A stretch of 64,000 bases of DNA from positions 62,001 through 126,000 of the forward strand of contig JAJDCS010000034.1 of NCBI GenBank assembly GCA_029260715.1, given 5' to 3'. Made by a program: the position numbers and the translations under genes. The notes under the pieces are model-generated. The model had not been told where the DNA came from and did no database searches. It worked only from the letters and a program-made list of their open reading frames with translations. Origin of the DNA: Phycisphaeraceae bacterium. Its GTDB lineage: Bacteria; Planctomycetota; Phycisphaerae; Phycisphaerales; Phycisphaeraceae. Shown here in pieces: positions 50,398 to 60,600 of this stretch. The first letter of the stretch is position 1. The number at the start of each line of letters is the position of its first letter.

Positions 50398-50916
50398 GTG
50401 CCGACCCATCAAATAGCTCCTTTTATGTTCTACGGGTTAGCTTTGCTGACGTGCTTGAGCGCGTGGGCGATCGTTCTGAGCCAGAACATTATCCGGATGA
50501 GCGTGTACTTGCTGCTGACGCTTGGGGGCGTGGCGGGGATGTACATGATGCTCAACGCGGAGCTGTTGGCGGCGGTGCAGTTGATAGTTTACGTGGGTGG
50601 GATTCTGATTTTGATCGTGTTTGGGATCATGCTCACGAGCAAGAACCCTTATATGCAGTTGCGAGCGGATGCTTGGGAGATGATGCTGGGTGTTGCGATC
50701 GCGGTTTCGATCGCGGGTTTGCTGATCCTGTCGATGGTGCACAGCCCGATTAGTACGGTTAGCCAACCGGGCGGTTTGGGGGGTGGTTACGACCACGTGG
50801 CGGCGGTTGGCAGGGCGCTTCTGTCGGCGTATGTGATCCCGTTTGAGGTCGCGGCGGTGTTGCTTCTGGTCGTGATGATCGGCGCGGCGTTCATGGCCCG
50901 GCAGCGTGCCAAGTGA
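50398..50916 (+). CDS. nuoJ: NADH-quinone oxidoreductase subunit J
   Basis: About 172 residues from a GTG; an ATG at 50425 is also possible. Five membrane helices with the NuoJ pattern: SQNIIRMSVYLLLTLGGVAGMYMML, AELLAAVQLIVYVGGILILIVFGIMLTS, and a last helix before ARQRAK. It starts the membrane-arm cluster nuoJKLMN. Confidence 0.88.
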   Translation: MPTHQIAPFMFYGLALLTCLSAWAIVLSQNIIRMSVYLLLTLGGVAGMYMMLNAELLAAVQLIVYVGGILILIVFGIMLTSKNPYMQLRADAWEMMLGVAIAVSIAGLLILSMVHSPISTVSQPGGLGGGYDHVAAVGRALLSAYVIPFEVAAVLLLVVMIGAAFMARQRAK

Positions 50917-51064
50917 TGTGCTTTAATTGAGCCGGTTGGTTTTTGTGCTTAGACGACCGGCTTAGGGGGTAAGTTTACGTTAGCGGGAGGGCGGAAGAAC
51001 ACCTGGGCCCGCCTCGGTGTCGCGGGCGGTTGGGTCGTACAGTGAAGGTTATTTGAGTTTTTAG

Positions 51065-51406
51065 ATGCATCAAGTATTTAACGTTAGCCTGACGCATTTT
51101 TTGCTGGTGTCGATCGTGCTTGTATCGGCTGGTGTTGCGACGATCCTGACGAAGCGAAACGCGATCGGAATTTTGATCGGTGTTGAGTTGATCCTGAACG
51201 CTGCGGGCGTGAACTTTGTGGCGTTCAACCATTACGCGTGGCCGGCGGCGTATCCGGTGGGCGAGGCGAACGACGGTGTGCTATTCACGCTGTTTATTAT
51301 TGTTTTAGCCGCTGCTGAGGCGGCGTTGGCGTTGGCGATATTTTTGAATTTTTATAACAATTTCAACACCGTCGACGTGGACAAGGCCAGCGAGTTACGA
51401 GGCTAA
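51065..51406 (+). CDS. nuoK: NADH-quinone oxidoreductase subunit K
   Basis: 113 residues, three membrane helices. Conserved glutamates sit in GILIGVELILNAAGVNFVAF and LAAAEAALALAIFLN. An antiporter-like proton-path subunit, next to nuoL. Confidence 0.93.
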   Translation: MHQVFNVSLTHFLLVSIVLVSAGVATILTKRNAIGILIGVELILNAAGVNFVAFNHYAWPAAYPVGEANDGVLFTLFIIVLAAAEAALALAIFLNFYNNFNTVDVDKASELRG

Positions 51407-51479
51407 GCCCGGCGGCGCGTCCGGCGGTGCCGCCGGCTGTGGGGTCCATCGCCGCGGGTGGGCACAGAGGCAACCGACT

Positions 51480-53582
51480 ATGAACGTCCCTCACGTGATC
51501 ACAGCACTGTTGGTGGCGGCGACCCTCATGCCGCTGGTCAGCAGTTTGTTGATCGTTTTTTTCGGCACTCGGGTGATGAAGGCGGCGAGCGGTTGGTTCG
51601 CTACGGGTGTGATGGCTGGTGGGTTCGGGTGTTCGGTGTACGCGTTGGTGCTGTGGCTGGGGCATCGGCCTGACACGATTTGCAATGTTCTGCCTTGGAT
51701 CCCGCTGCCGGGTAATGATCCGGGTTGGCTGTACCTGGGTGCGATGATCGACGGGCTGACCGTGGCGATGATGGTGATGGTCACGGGCATCTCGACGCTG
51801 GTACACCTGTACAGCATTGGGTACATGGCGGGTGATAAGCGGTTCGAGCGGTTCTTTGCTTACCTGTCGCTGTTCACGTTTTCCATGCTGGGGATTGTGA
51901 TCAGCAATTCGATCATGCAGTTGTTTGTGTTCTGGGAGTTGGTGGGGTTGACGAGTTATTTGCTGATCGGGTTCTGGTTCGAGAAGCGTGGCCCGCAACT
52001 GGCGTGTAAGAAGGCATTTGTGATGAACCGGGTGGGGGACATGGGTTTCCTGATCGGTTTTGGGATTTTGTTTTACAAGCTTGGCGGGGTTGTGCTGCTG
52101 CCCGCGGTGGAGGGCGGTATTTTTGACTCGGTGCGTGACCTGCTGGCTGCGGAGGGTTACTCGATTACGAACCCGCCGATGTGGCTGACGGCGGCGGGGA
52201 TTAGTTTGTTTTTCGGGGCGATCGGCAAGAGCGCACAGTTCCCGCTGCACACGTGGCTGCCCGACGCGATGGAGGGGCCTACGCCTGTGTCGTCGATCGT
52301 GCACTCGGCGACAATGGTGGCTGCGGGAGTGTACCTGACGGGCAGGATTTACCCGATCCTGACGCCTGGGGCGCACCTGTTCATCGCGACGATCGGGCTG
52401 GTGACGCTGGTGTTGGCGGCGTGCATGGCGTTGGTGATGACGGACATTAAGAAGGTGCTGGCTTACTCGACGCTGTCGCAGCTTGGTTACATGATCCTGG
52501 GCTTGGGCACGGGTTCTTACGTTTTCGCGTTGTACCACCTGATTACGCACGCTTTTTTTAAGTGCTGCCTGTTCCAGTGCGCCGGTTCGGTGATCCACTC
52601 GGCCCACCACCAGCAGGACATGCGTTACTACGGCGGGCTTAAGAGCAAGATGCCGATCACGGCGTTGTGCTACTTCGTTTGCACGCTGGCGATATCGGGC
52701 GCGTCGATCCCCTACACGGCGACGGGTATCAGCGGGTTTTACTCGAAGGACGGAATTATCGCGGGCGCGGCGAACTATTCGGTGGCGATGAGCGCGGGCG
52801 GCTGGCTGGGCGGGCTGTTCATGTGGGGGCCGCTGTTGGTGGCTTACTTGACGGTTTTCTACATGGCTCGCAGTTTCGCGTTGACGTTCTTGGGTCAGCC
52901 GCGTGACAAGCACCTGCACGACCACGCGCATGAGGTGCCTTGGACGATGTGGCTGCCGCAGGTTTGCCTGGCGGCGATGGCGGTGCTGACGGCGCCGATG
53001 ATTATGGGTTTTTGGCAGGGCCTGATCGTTGAGACGAACGAGACGATGATCGCGCGGGGGGTTTACTGGGTGCAGAGTGTGGCGGATATTCACCACGGCG
53101 AACACATGATCCACGGGCCGCTGCTGCACGGGTTTGGTTGGATCGTGGCGTTGTCGGCTGGGCTTCTGATGTACAGGGGGGGCATGGGGATCAGCTCCAA
53201 GGTGGTTGCGATCCCGGGTGTGAACTTGCTGTACACGTGGGCGCACAACAAGTTTTATTTTGATGCGTTGTATGACGTGTTCACGGTGGGGCTCGGCAAG
53301 ACGGTGGCTTATATTGTTTCGGCGATCGACCGGTACCTGGTGGACGGTGCGGTGAACCTGGCGGGGTGGGTGGCGAAGCTGTGTGCGGCGTTGATCGGTG
53401 TGATCGACAGCCGCGTGGTGGACGGCGCGGTGAACGGCGCCGCCTCGGCGGCGGCCAGCGGCGGCCGGTTGCTGAGCACGACCCAGGCGGGTCGGGTTCG
53501 TCTGTATGTATTGATGCTGTTAACTTCGGCGACGGTGGTGACGCTGATCGTTGTCACGGTGACGCTGGTCAGCGCGGGGTGA
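51480..53582 (+). CDS. nuoL: NADH-quinone oxidoreductase subunit L
   Basis: 700 residues, the large antiporter-like subunit with the long lateral helix near its C-terminus. Seen: FWELVGLTSYLLIGFW, HTWLPDAMEGPTPVSSIVH, SATMVAAGVYLTGR, VLAYSTLSQLGYMILGLG and HAFFKCCLF. The key Lys and Glu positions of the proton channel are in place. A repeat D hairpin separates it from nuoM. Confidence 0.95.
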   Translation: MNVPHVITALLVAATLMPLVSSLLIVFFGTRVMKAASGWFATGVMAGGFGCSVYALVLWLGHRPDTICNVLPWIPLPGNDPGWLYLGAMIDGLTVAMMVMVTGISTLVHLYSIGYMAGDKRFERFFAYLSLFTFSMLGIVISNSIMQLFVFWELVGLTSYLLIGFWFEKRGPQLACKKAFVMNRVGDMGFLIGFGILFYKLGGVVLLPAVEGGIFDSVRDLLAAEGYSITNPPMWLTAAGISLFFGAIGKSAQFPLHTWLPDAMEGPTPVSSIVHSATMVAAGVYLTGRIYPILTPGAHLFIATIGLVTLVLAACMALVMTDIKKVLAYSTLSQLGYMILGLGTGSYVFALYHLITHAFFKCCLFQCAGSVIHSAHHQQDMRYYGGLKSKMPITALCYFVCTLAISGASIPYTATGISGFYSKDGIIAGAANYSVAMSAGGWLGGLFMWGPLLVAYLTVFYMARSFALTFLGQPRDKHLHDHAHEVPWTMWLPQVCLAAMAVLTAPMIMGFWQGLIVETNETMIARGVYWVQSVADIHHGEHMIHGPLLHGFGWIVALSAGLLMYRGGMGISSKVVAIPGVNLLYTWAHNKFYFDALYDVFTVGLGKTVAYIVSAIDRYLVDGAVNLAGWVAKLCAALIGVIDSRVVDGAVNGAASAAASGGRLLSTTQAGRVRLYVLMLLTSATVVTLIVVTVTLVSAG

Positions 53583-53647
53583 CGGTTTTAGTAAAAGGCA
53601 CATGCCATCGGTAAATGTTTGATCGAGATCGTGCGTTGGTGCCATTC

Positions 53648-53684
53648 GGGCCGCTCCTTGATCCGCCTGAGGCGGACGGCTCGT
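53648..53684 (+). repeat. Hairpin repeat D inside the nuoL-nuoM gap
   Basis: GGGCCGCTCCTTGATCCGCC and TGAGGCGGACGGCTCGT. This is the only dispersed repeat located inside an apparent operon in the window. Confidence 0.65.
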
Positions 53685-53754
53685 GGTGGCGCATTATTTT
53701 ATGCTGCACGATAGATTGGCCGCATCGAGCCATTGCTAACAGGAAAGACCGCTC

Positions 53755-55329
53755 ATGGATGCTCAACTGCTTAACTGGATGATCTTCGCACCGACGATCG
53801 GCGCGGCGTTGTGCTTGCTGCCGGGGGTGTCGGATCAGGCGTCGAAAAAGATCGCGTTGCTGGCATCGCTCGTCACGCTTGGTCTTAGCGTGTGGATCGC
53901 CTGGGACTACTACGGGGGCGGGCTTGAGGGTGTGCAGTTTGAGACGGCCTGCGAGTGGATCGGCGCGATTAACGCCTACTACCGGGTGGGGATCGATGGG
54001 TTGTCGCTGCCGCTTGTGCTGCTGACGACGTCGCTGAGCGTGTTGGTGGTGCTGGCGTCATGGAACATCGACAAGGCGACGAAGGCGTTCATGGCGTTGT
54101 ACCTGTTTCTGTACACGGGGATGCTGGGCGTGTTCCTGTCGCTGGACATGTTTTTGTTCTACGTGTTCTTCGAGATCTCGCTGCTGCCGATGTATTTTTT
54201 GATCGGCGTGTGGGGCGGTCCCCGCAAGGAGTACGCGGCGATCAAGTTTTTCCTGTACACGCTGGCGGGTTCGATCTGCTTGTTGGTGGTGATGCTTGGG
54301 CTGTACTTCTTGACGCCGTTCGCATCGCCGGACAACACGACGAACACGTGGATCATGGCCACGTCCGACCCGGGGGCGGTGACGCTCCAGTCGCAGACGC
54401 TTCGCAGCCTGTTCTCCGAGGGGGGTGTTTACTGGTGGTTCGCGAAGACGGCTTTTTGGCTGACGTTTATCGCTTTTGCGATCAAGCTGCCTTTGGCGCC
54501 GCTGCACACGTGGTTGCCCGACGCGCACGTGGAGGCGCCGACGCCGATCTCGATGATCCTGGCGGGTGTGCTGTTGAAGATGGGCGGTTACGCGTTGATG
54601 CGGATCACTTACCCGTTTTTCCCGGACGCGGCGAAGTATTACTGGGCGGCGGTGGGTGTGATCGCGGTGTTCGGGATCATCTACGGCGCGTTGTGCGCGA
54701 TGGCGCAGACGGACTGGAAGAAGCTGGTGGCTTACTCGTCGGTGAGCCACATGGGGTACGTGGCGTTGGGTTTGGCGGTGATGACGCGGACGGCGTTTGA
54801 CGGTGCTTATTACCAGATGATCGCCCACGGGATCTCCAGCGCGATGATGTTCTTCCTGGTGGGCGTGGTTTATGAGCGTGCGCACCACCGCGATTTGTCA
54901 CGTTTCGGCGGTATGTGGCTGAAGTGGCCTGGTTATGGCGGGTGGTCGCTGGTGGGTTTTTTCGCGGGGATGGGGCTGCCTGGTCTGTGCGGGTTTATAG
55001 GTGAGATTATGGTGCTGCTTGGTACGTTCCAGGCGGCGTCGCCCGGCGCGGTGGGCGAGAACAACGTGGCCATGGTGTACACGCTGGGTATCTTGAGCGC
55101 CTCGGCGGTGGTGCTGACGGCGGGGTATATTTTGTGGATGTTCCAGCGGGTGTACTTGGGTCTTGAGCGTCCCGAGTACAAGGAGTACGCCCCGGTGACG
55201 GGTCGCGAGTATTTTGTGATGGCTACGCTGGGTGTCGCCGCGGTGGTGTTCGGTTTGGCGCCTGTTTTGGTATTCACCCTGACCGACAAGACATTTACAT
55301 CGATCATGGCCAGCCTGGGCGTGAGTTGA
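53755..55329 (+). CDS. nuoM: NADH-quinone oxidoreductase subunit M
   Basis: 524 residues, 13-14 helices. Seen: FEISLLPMYFLIGVWGG, KLPLAPLHTWLPDAHVEAPT, ISMILAGVLLKMGGYALMRI, LVAYSSVSHMGYVALG. It carries the conserved Glu and Lys of the antiporter-like subunits. A GGAAAGACC sequence precedes the ATG. Confidence 0.95.
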   Translation: MDAQLLNWMIFAPTIGAALCLLPGVSDQASKKIALLASLVTLGLSVWIAWDYYGGGLEGVQFETACEWIGAINAYYRVGIDGLSLPLVLLTTSLSVLVVLASWNIDKATKAFMALYLFLYTGMLGVFLSLDMFLFYVFFEISLLPMYFLIGVWGGPRKEYAAIKFFLYTLAGSICLLVVMLGLYFLTPFASPDNTTNTWIMATSDPGAVTLQSQTLRSLFSEGGVYWWFAKTAFWLTFIAFAIKLPLAPLHTWLPDAHVEAPTPISMILAGVLLKMGGYALMRITYPFFPDAAKYYWAAVGVIAVFGIIYGALCAMAQTDWKKLVAYSSVSHMGYVALGLAVMTRTAFDGAYYQMIAHGISSAMMFFLVGVVYERAHHRDLSRFGGMWLKWPGYGGWSLVGFFAGMGLPGLCGFIGEIMVLLGTFQAASPGAVGENNVAMVYTLGILSASAVVLTAGYILWMFQRVYLGLERPEYKEYAPVTGREYFVMATLGVAAVVFGLAPVLVFTLTDKTFTSIMASLGVS

Positions 55330-55368
55330 TCCGCCGGCCGGCCCGCCGTCAAACAGGACGCACGCCTT

Positions 55369-56967
55369 ATGATCCCACAACTTCCCGACCCCGACGAACT
55401 GCGGCTGCTGCTGCCGGAGATAAGCCTGATCACTGCGATGTGCGCGGTGCTGTTGGTGCCGTTTATCCAGCGCAAGAGTGTGGCGTTGCCGGTGGTGGCG
55501 GCGTTGGGCGGGTTGCTGTTGGCGACGCTGGCGACGGTGGCGAACCTTGGTGATTACCGGATGATTTTTTCCGGGTCGCTTGCGATCGACCACTTCAGTC
55601 AATTTTTCAAGATCCTGTTGCTGCTGTTTAGCGTGTTGGTGGTTGTGCTGTGGGGGATCACGTCTCGGAAGCAGACGCACGCTTACGACGTGCCAGATTT
55701 TTTGTGCCTTCTTTTGGGTGCGGTGTTCGGGATGTCGCTGATGGCCTCGGCGACGAGCCTGATTATGATTTTTGTGGCGATCGAGTCGGCGTCGCTGCCT
55801 AGCTACGCGTTGGCGGGTTTCCGCAAGCACGAGCGTGTGGGGTCGGAGGGTTCGCTGAAGTACATCATTTTTGGTTCGGCCAGCAGCGCTTTGATGGTGT
55901 ATGGCATGTCGCTGATTTACGGCTCCGCGGGGACGCTGGACCTGTTCGGCGTTGCCGGCGCGGTGACGACGGGTGGGCTGACGCCGTTGATGGCAGTGGG
56001 TTTGGCGGGTCTGTTCGTGGGGCTGTCGTTTAAGCTCTCGGCGGTTCCGCTTCACTTCTGGTGCCCGGACGTGTTCCAGGCGGCGCCGATCGAGGTGACG
56101 ACGTTTCTGTCGGTGGCGTCGAAGGGTGCGGCGGTGTGCCTGCTGGTGCGGGTGTTGCATGTGTTTGGTGTGGCGTCGATGGGTGATCTTGGCGCCGCGG
56201 GTTTGGGTGGGCTGAGCGTGGGTGTGGCGATTGTCGGCGCGATTACCGCCACGTGGGGGAACCTGCTGGCGTTGCGGCAGACGAACCTTAAGCGGCTGCT
56301 TGCGTGCAGCTCGATCTCGCACGCGGGTTATATGATTATGGCTGCGAGCCTGATCATCAGCCCCGGTCGGGGCAGCGCGCAGAGCGTGGCGGGCGCGATA
56401 CTCTTTTACCTGTTGATCTACCTGTTCATGAACCTGGGCGCGTTTACGGCGGCGGCGATCATTGACCAGGAGACCGGCCAAGACGATATCCGCGGGTACA
56501 CGGGTTTGGCGCGTCGGTGCCCGACGCTGGCGGTGCTGATGTCGCTGTTTTTGCTTAGCCTGTTCGGCATGCCGGGGCTGGGCGGGTTCATGGGCAAGAT
56601 TTATCTGATGGAGTCGATGACCAAGGCGGAGAACACCGGGTTTGTGCTGATCACGGTTCTGCTTCTGAACACGCTTCTGAGCTTGTATTACTACATGCGT
56701 CCGGTTTACTACATGGTTTTGGTGGCGGGCGACGAGCGTCGTCCCGTTTTCTTCCCGCGTGGTATTGGTTTGGCGATGCTGCTGGGTTGTGCCGCGGTGT
56801 TGCTGTGGACGGGTCTGAGCCCCTCGGCGGCGGGGGGCATGACGCAGGACTATGCGCGGATGTTCTCATTTACGCGTAACGTGGTGGACGTGACGGACTC
56901 GCTGGCGGCGTCGCAAGACGCGGGCGTGTTGGTGATTCCGCCGCTCCACGAGACCCCAGGCCGATGA
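55369..56967 (+). CDS. nuoN: NADH-quinone oxidoreductase subunit N
   Basis: 532 residues. Seen: IFVAIESASLPSYALAGF, GLSFKLSAVPLHFWCPDVFQ, RLLACSSISHAGYMIM and MPGLGGFMGKIYL. It completes the membrane arm. The next gene follows after 28 bases. Confidence 0.94.
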   Translation: MIPQLPDPDELRLLLPEISLITAMCAVLLVPFIQRKSVALPVVAALGGLLLATLATVANLGDYRMIFSGSLAIDHFSQFFKILLLLFSVLVVVLWGITSRKQTHAYDVPDFLCLLLGAVFGMSLMASATSLIMIFVAIESASLPSYALAGFRKHERVGSEGSLKYIIFGSASSALMVYGMSLIYGSAGTLDLFGVAGAVTTGGLTPLMAVGLAGLFVGLSFKLSAVPLHFWCPDVFQAAPIEVTTFLSVASKGAAVCLLVRVLHVFGVASMGDLGAAGLGGLSVGVAIVGAITATWGNLLALRQTNLKRLLACSSISHAGYMIMAASLIISPGRGSAQSVAGAILFYLLIYLFMNLGAFTAAAIIDQETGQDDIRGYTGLARRCPTLAVLMSLFLLSLFGMPGLGGFMGKIYLMESMTKAENTGFVLITVLLLNTLLSLYYYMRPVYYMVLVAGDERRPVFFPRGIGLAMLLGCAAVLLWTGLSPSAAGGMTQDYARMFSFTRNVVDVTDSLAASQDAGVLVIPPLHETPGR

Positions 56968-56995
56968 GGCCGCAGTACGAGATTTGTTTAGCACG

Positions 56996-57445
56996 ATGTC
57001 TTCCACAATCGCTACGACAATAGACCGGGCCGCACTGGCGGAGGCGCTTAATCAGATCCTCGCGGCGGAGACGCACAGCTTGGCGCGTCACCTCGAGGAG
57101 CAAGCCACGCCGTACTTGACGCCGGAGAGTTACGCCGCCTGGCAGCGCGTCAAGGGGGCTGCGCACCTTAGCCACGATCACGAAAAGCGGCTGTCGGGTC
57201 TGATCGAGTCGCTTGATTTACCGCCGCACCCTGGTGTGTACCCCTCGGCTGTGGCTAATTATCATTTCGCGGACTTGGCTTGCCTGCTGCCCCAGCTTAT
57301 CGAGGAGAAGCAATCGCAAATCGCTGTGTACCAGCGGGCGTTGCGGCTTGTTCGGGGGGACGCGGGCGCTACCGAAACACTCCAATCGCTGATGGCTGAG
57401 CTCGAATCGCAGGTGCGGGGCTTGGTATCTTTCACGCAGAAATAA
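56996..57445 (+). CDS. Helical-bundle unknown protein (ferritin-like fold possible)
   Basis: 149 residues from the ATG at 56996. Four helices are suggested: ALAEALNQILAAETHSLARHL; YAAWQRVKGAAHLSHDHEKRLSGLIE; YHFADLACLLPQLIEEKQSQIAVYQRAL; and LQSLMAELESQVRGLVSF. Pairs such as E-T-H, S-H-D-H-E and EEK resemble the helix-borne Glu/His ligands of ferritin-like proteins, but a full di-iron set is not certain. It may be cotranscribed with nuoN. Its TAA stop coincides with the first base of a 104-bp palindromic element. Confidence 0.65.
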   Translation: MSSTIATTIDRAALAEALNQILAAETHSLARHLEEQATPYLTPESYAAWQRVKGAAHLSHDHEKRLSGLIESLDLPPHPGVYPSAVANYHFADLACLLPQLIEEKQSQIAVYQRALRLVRGDAGATETLQSLMAELESQVRGLVSFTQK

Positions 57446-57548
57446 TACGGATTCGGATTAATTTTGAGTCGATTCAAGACTATAAAGGGACCACTCCCTG
57501 ACGGTCGCGGCTCGTTGTGGGCGACTCATTATTAATCTTGATCCGTAT
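57445..57548. mobile_element. 104-bp palindromic MITE-like element, copy 2
   Basis: Left end ATACGGATTCGGATTAAT and right end ATTAATCTTGATCCGTAT are imperfect inverted repeats (three mismatches in 18). The repeat D core is in the centre. Same length as the 24481-24584 copy. Confidence 0.7.
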
Positions 57549-57611
57549 AACAGCAGCCGCCGGGTGGCGGTTGCTGTGTGTGTTGTTGTTGGTCTTAGCG
57601 GGCCGGCGGCG

Positions 57612-60600
57612 CTATTGCCGCGGGGTGTCGTCGTTTGCTTCCAAGAGCTTCATGAGGTCTAGGGGCAAGTGGTTGTTGGGTGTGCGGCTCCGCTTGGCGC
57701 GGTGGTCTTGAATGGCATCGATCGATGCGCTGGACAACACCTCAAGGGAGGGGTTGTCCGCTGCCGAGGCCGCTGCGGGTGGTGCTGTTTCCGTTGGGGT
57801 CTGTGCGCGTGAGCGGCTTCGGCGTATGGGCGGGTTGGATGTCTGTGTGTCGTCTTCGCCCGTCAGGGGCGCGCTTTGCGAGGGGTCGGTGATCAGGTCC
57901 ATCTCAAGGGTATCAAACAGGTTCGCCTGCCAACTGAGCAGGTCCAGGCCGTTGACCAATTGGTTTTTATCGAAGTCGGGGCGGAGGTTGTCTCCGGTGT
58001 TGAACAGTTCGCTTTGCCATGCGAGCAGGTCTAGGCCGTTGGTGCGTCCGTCGCCCGTGGCGTCGGCGATGAGGTTGCCGAAGTAGAAAATGTCGTCCGT
58101 GGGTATGCCTGTATTTTCGGCTTTGACGGTGACCTGTAGCCACTTGTTGGTGATCGCGGCGTCGTCCCAGATGACGGTGACACGGTCGGAGCCGTTTTCC
58201 CCTTCGCCGCGTCGGAGTGTGATCTGTCGTGGCTCGGGCGCCTCGTCCCAGGTGGACGGGTCTTGTGTGTTGCCCACGCGGAACTCGAAGGCGTCTTGCA
58301 GATTAATGTTTCTGCCGGGTAGGCCGTCGATGTCGATCATGATGCCGTTGGTCCCACGGCTGTAGTTGGTGAGGTTTTCGGCGGATGGTGTTTCGCCGGG
58401 CAGTAGTGCTTCTTTGTCGGTTGCGATGGCGTCGTCGTCTCGGGGGTCTGCTTTTGAGTTGTTGCCGTCGTGGCTTGAGTTGTTGTAGAAGACGTGTCGG
58501 TCGACGACGCGGTGGGCCTGCTTGAACACTATGCGCATCGAATCGGAGTTGTTGTATTCGTTGAGTTCGAGGACTTTGTCGTGTAGGTCGACGATGACGA
58601 GTATGACCGTGTCTCCGAGTAGCTCGGACGTGTCGATGGGGATGTCCACGCTGATGGTAGTCCGCGGTAGCAGTTCGGTGATTGTGGTTGTGCCGACGCG
58701 ACGGATACCGACGTTGAGGTTGAGCGCGAATACATCGACTTTGAAGTCACGGGCTGGGAGTATGCCTTCGTTTGAGACCTCTGTGCGGATGGTCAGCGGG
58801 TCGCCCTTTATCGCCATGGGGTCGCTCGATCCGCTGTCGGGGTCGATGCCGAGGATTTCGACCGTGAGGTCTGACAAGCCCTGTAGGATGAGGGAGGTGT
58901 CTTCGACGTTGTTTGACCAGTTGCCGTCGATCTGGTGCATGTTGGGGTCGACGACGACGCGGTAGTTGTTGATGCCGGCGAATCCGTCGCCGACGCCGGT
59001 GATTTGGATCGTCTGTCCGGGCATGATTGTGGGGATGGTCTGTGTGTCGAAGGTCTGGTAGGTCAGTGTTGGGTCGTCGAGCGGTGTGAAGAGGTCGTCG
59101 TAAGTGGACATGAAGGCGATTTCAAGGTTGTTGATCGTGGCTCGGCCGCGGTTGGTGATGGTTGCGGTGACTTCCACGTTGTCTATGCCGGAGTAGTTCA
59201 GCTCTTGCGCCACGACGCCGACGGCGGCGGCGTCTGGGCGGATGACGGCGACGTTGGACTGTCCTTTGTTGTTGTTGTCGGTGACCTCGTCGATGATTTC
59301 GCCGGAGTCGGCTATGGCGGTGAGGACGAAGTTGCCACCGCCGGTGGGGACGGTCCACTGGAAGTTGAAAGATTCGGTGTCGAACGAGCCCAGGGCGTTG
59401 AGGGTGTGGGTTCCTAGGCTCATGAAGCTGGTCGGGGCAAAGGTGAAGTCGGGGTCGCCCTGGAAGTATTCGATGTCGAAGGGCGTGGTGATTTTCTGCC
59501 TGCTGCGGTTGGTGACATCGACGGTGACGGTGACGGTTTCGCCCTCGACGGGGTTGGGGTTTGAGAGCGTGACGTCAGAAATGATGATATCCGGCACGCC
59601 AGAGATGGTGGTGGTGGTGACGTTGTCCGCTGTGCCGACGACCTCCGCGCCTCCTAGGGCGGTGAGGCGGATGGAGTACTGGGTGTCACCGGGTTGAATC
59701 TGAAACAGGTGGTTGACGTCGTAGCGGCTTCCGGGGCCTAGGAAGATGGTCTCGGATTCAACGTCCGTGGGTGACATCAGGTCGCCGATGATGTACTCGA
59801 CTAATACCTCGTCGCCGACGGGGCCGCGGTTGATGATCTGCGCGTCCGCGGCGACGAGCGCGCCGCCGGGAGCTTTGTCGGCCCCTGGGAAGTTGATTCT
59901 GCGTGAGAAGCTGAACTCTGGGAGCATTGCGGTGCTGCTTGTTCCCACGTTTCCGGCTGTGGGTACACCGACGGAGGGTGCGCCGGCTGGTGCGTTGGCT
60001 TCGGGCGCTGGGGACGGGTTGCCGCCGACGAAGGCCTGCTCTTCGTAGACCAGTTGGTATGTGCCGTCGGTGTCGATGGCCAAGGAGGGGGTGACCTCTA
60101 CTTCGCCGTCGGTGAGGCGGAAGGGTCGGCTCCAGGTCGAGGTGGTGGCGTCGAACTGTGAGGCGAACACGTCGATGGTGACGCCGTCGCTCTGCTGCCA
60201 GTAGGTGACCATGGATCCGTCTGGTGCTTTGATGGTTTTTAGCCTGGCGAAGTTGGCGTCTTGAGCGATGAGTTCGGGGGCTGTGGGGGCGGCGAACCCT
60301 GCGATGGTGGTGGGCAGGTTGTAGAGTCGTGACTCGGCGCTCAAGTCCGGGTTTTCGGTGACGTGTGCGAACTGGACGTCTACGCGTCCGGGCGCTTCGC
60401 TGCCGATGGCTAGGCCTGTGAACTTGCCGGCGCTGATGCCGTTGATGGGTAGCACGGCTGGGTTGGACCAGCCGCTGCCGGAGTTGGTGCTCTGCATGAT
60501 CTGGTTGCCGGTGGCGGTGTCTCGTAGCCACAGGGCGTAGAGCGTGCCGTCTTCGCCGGCGAAGACGGTGGGCTTGCTGTCGGAGACGTTGTTGGTGGTG

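Noticed and set aside
54898-56481. 527-residue - strand open frame
   Set aside because: Antisense shadow of nuoM and nuoN; the true products on the + strand are unmistakable.
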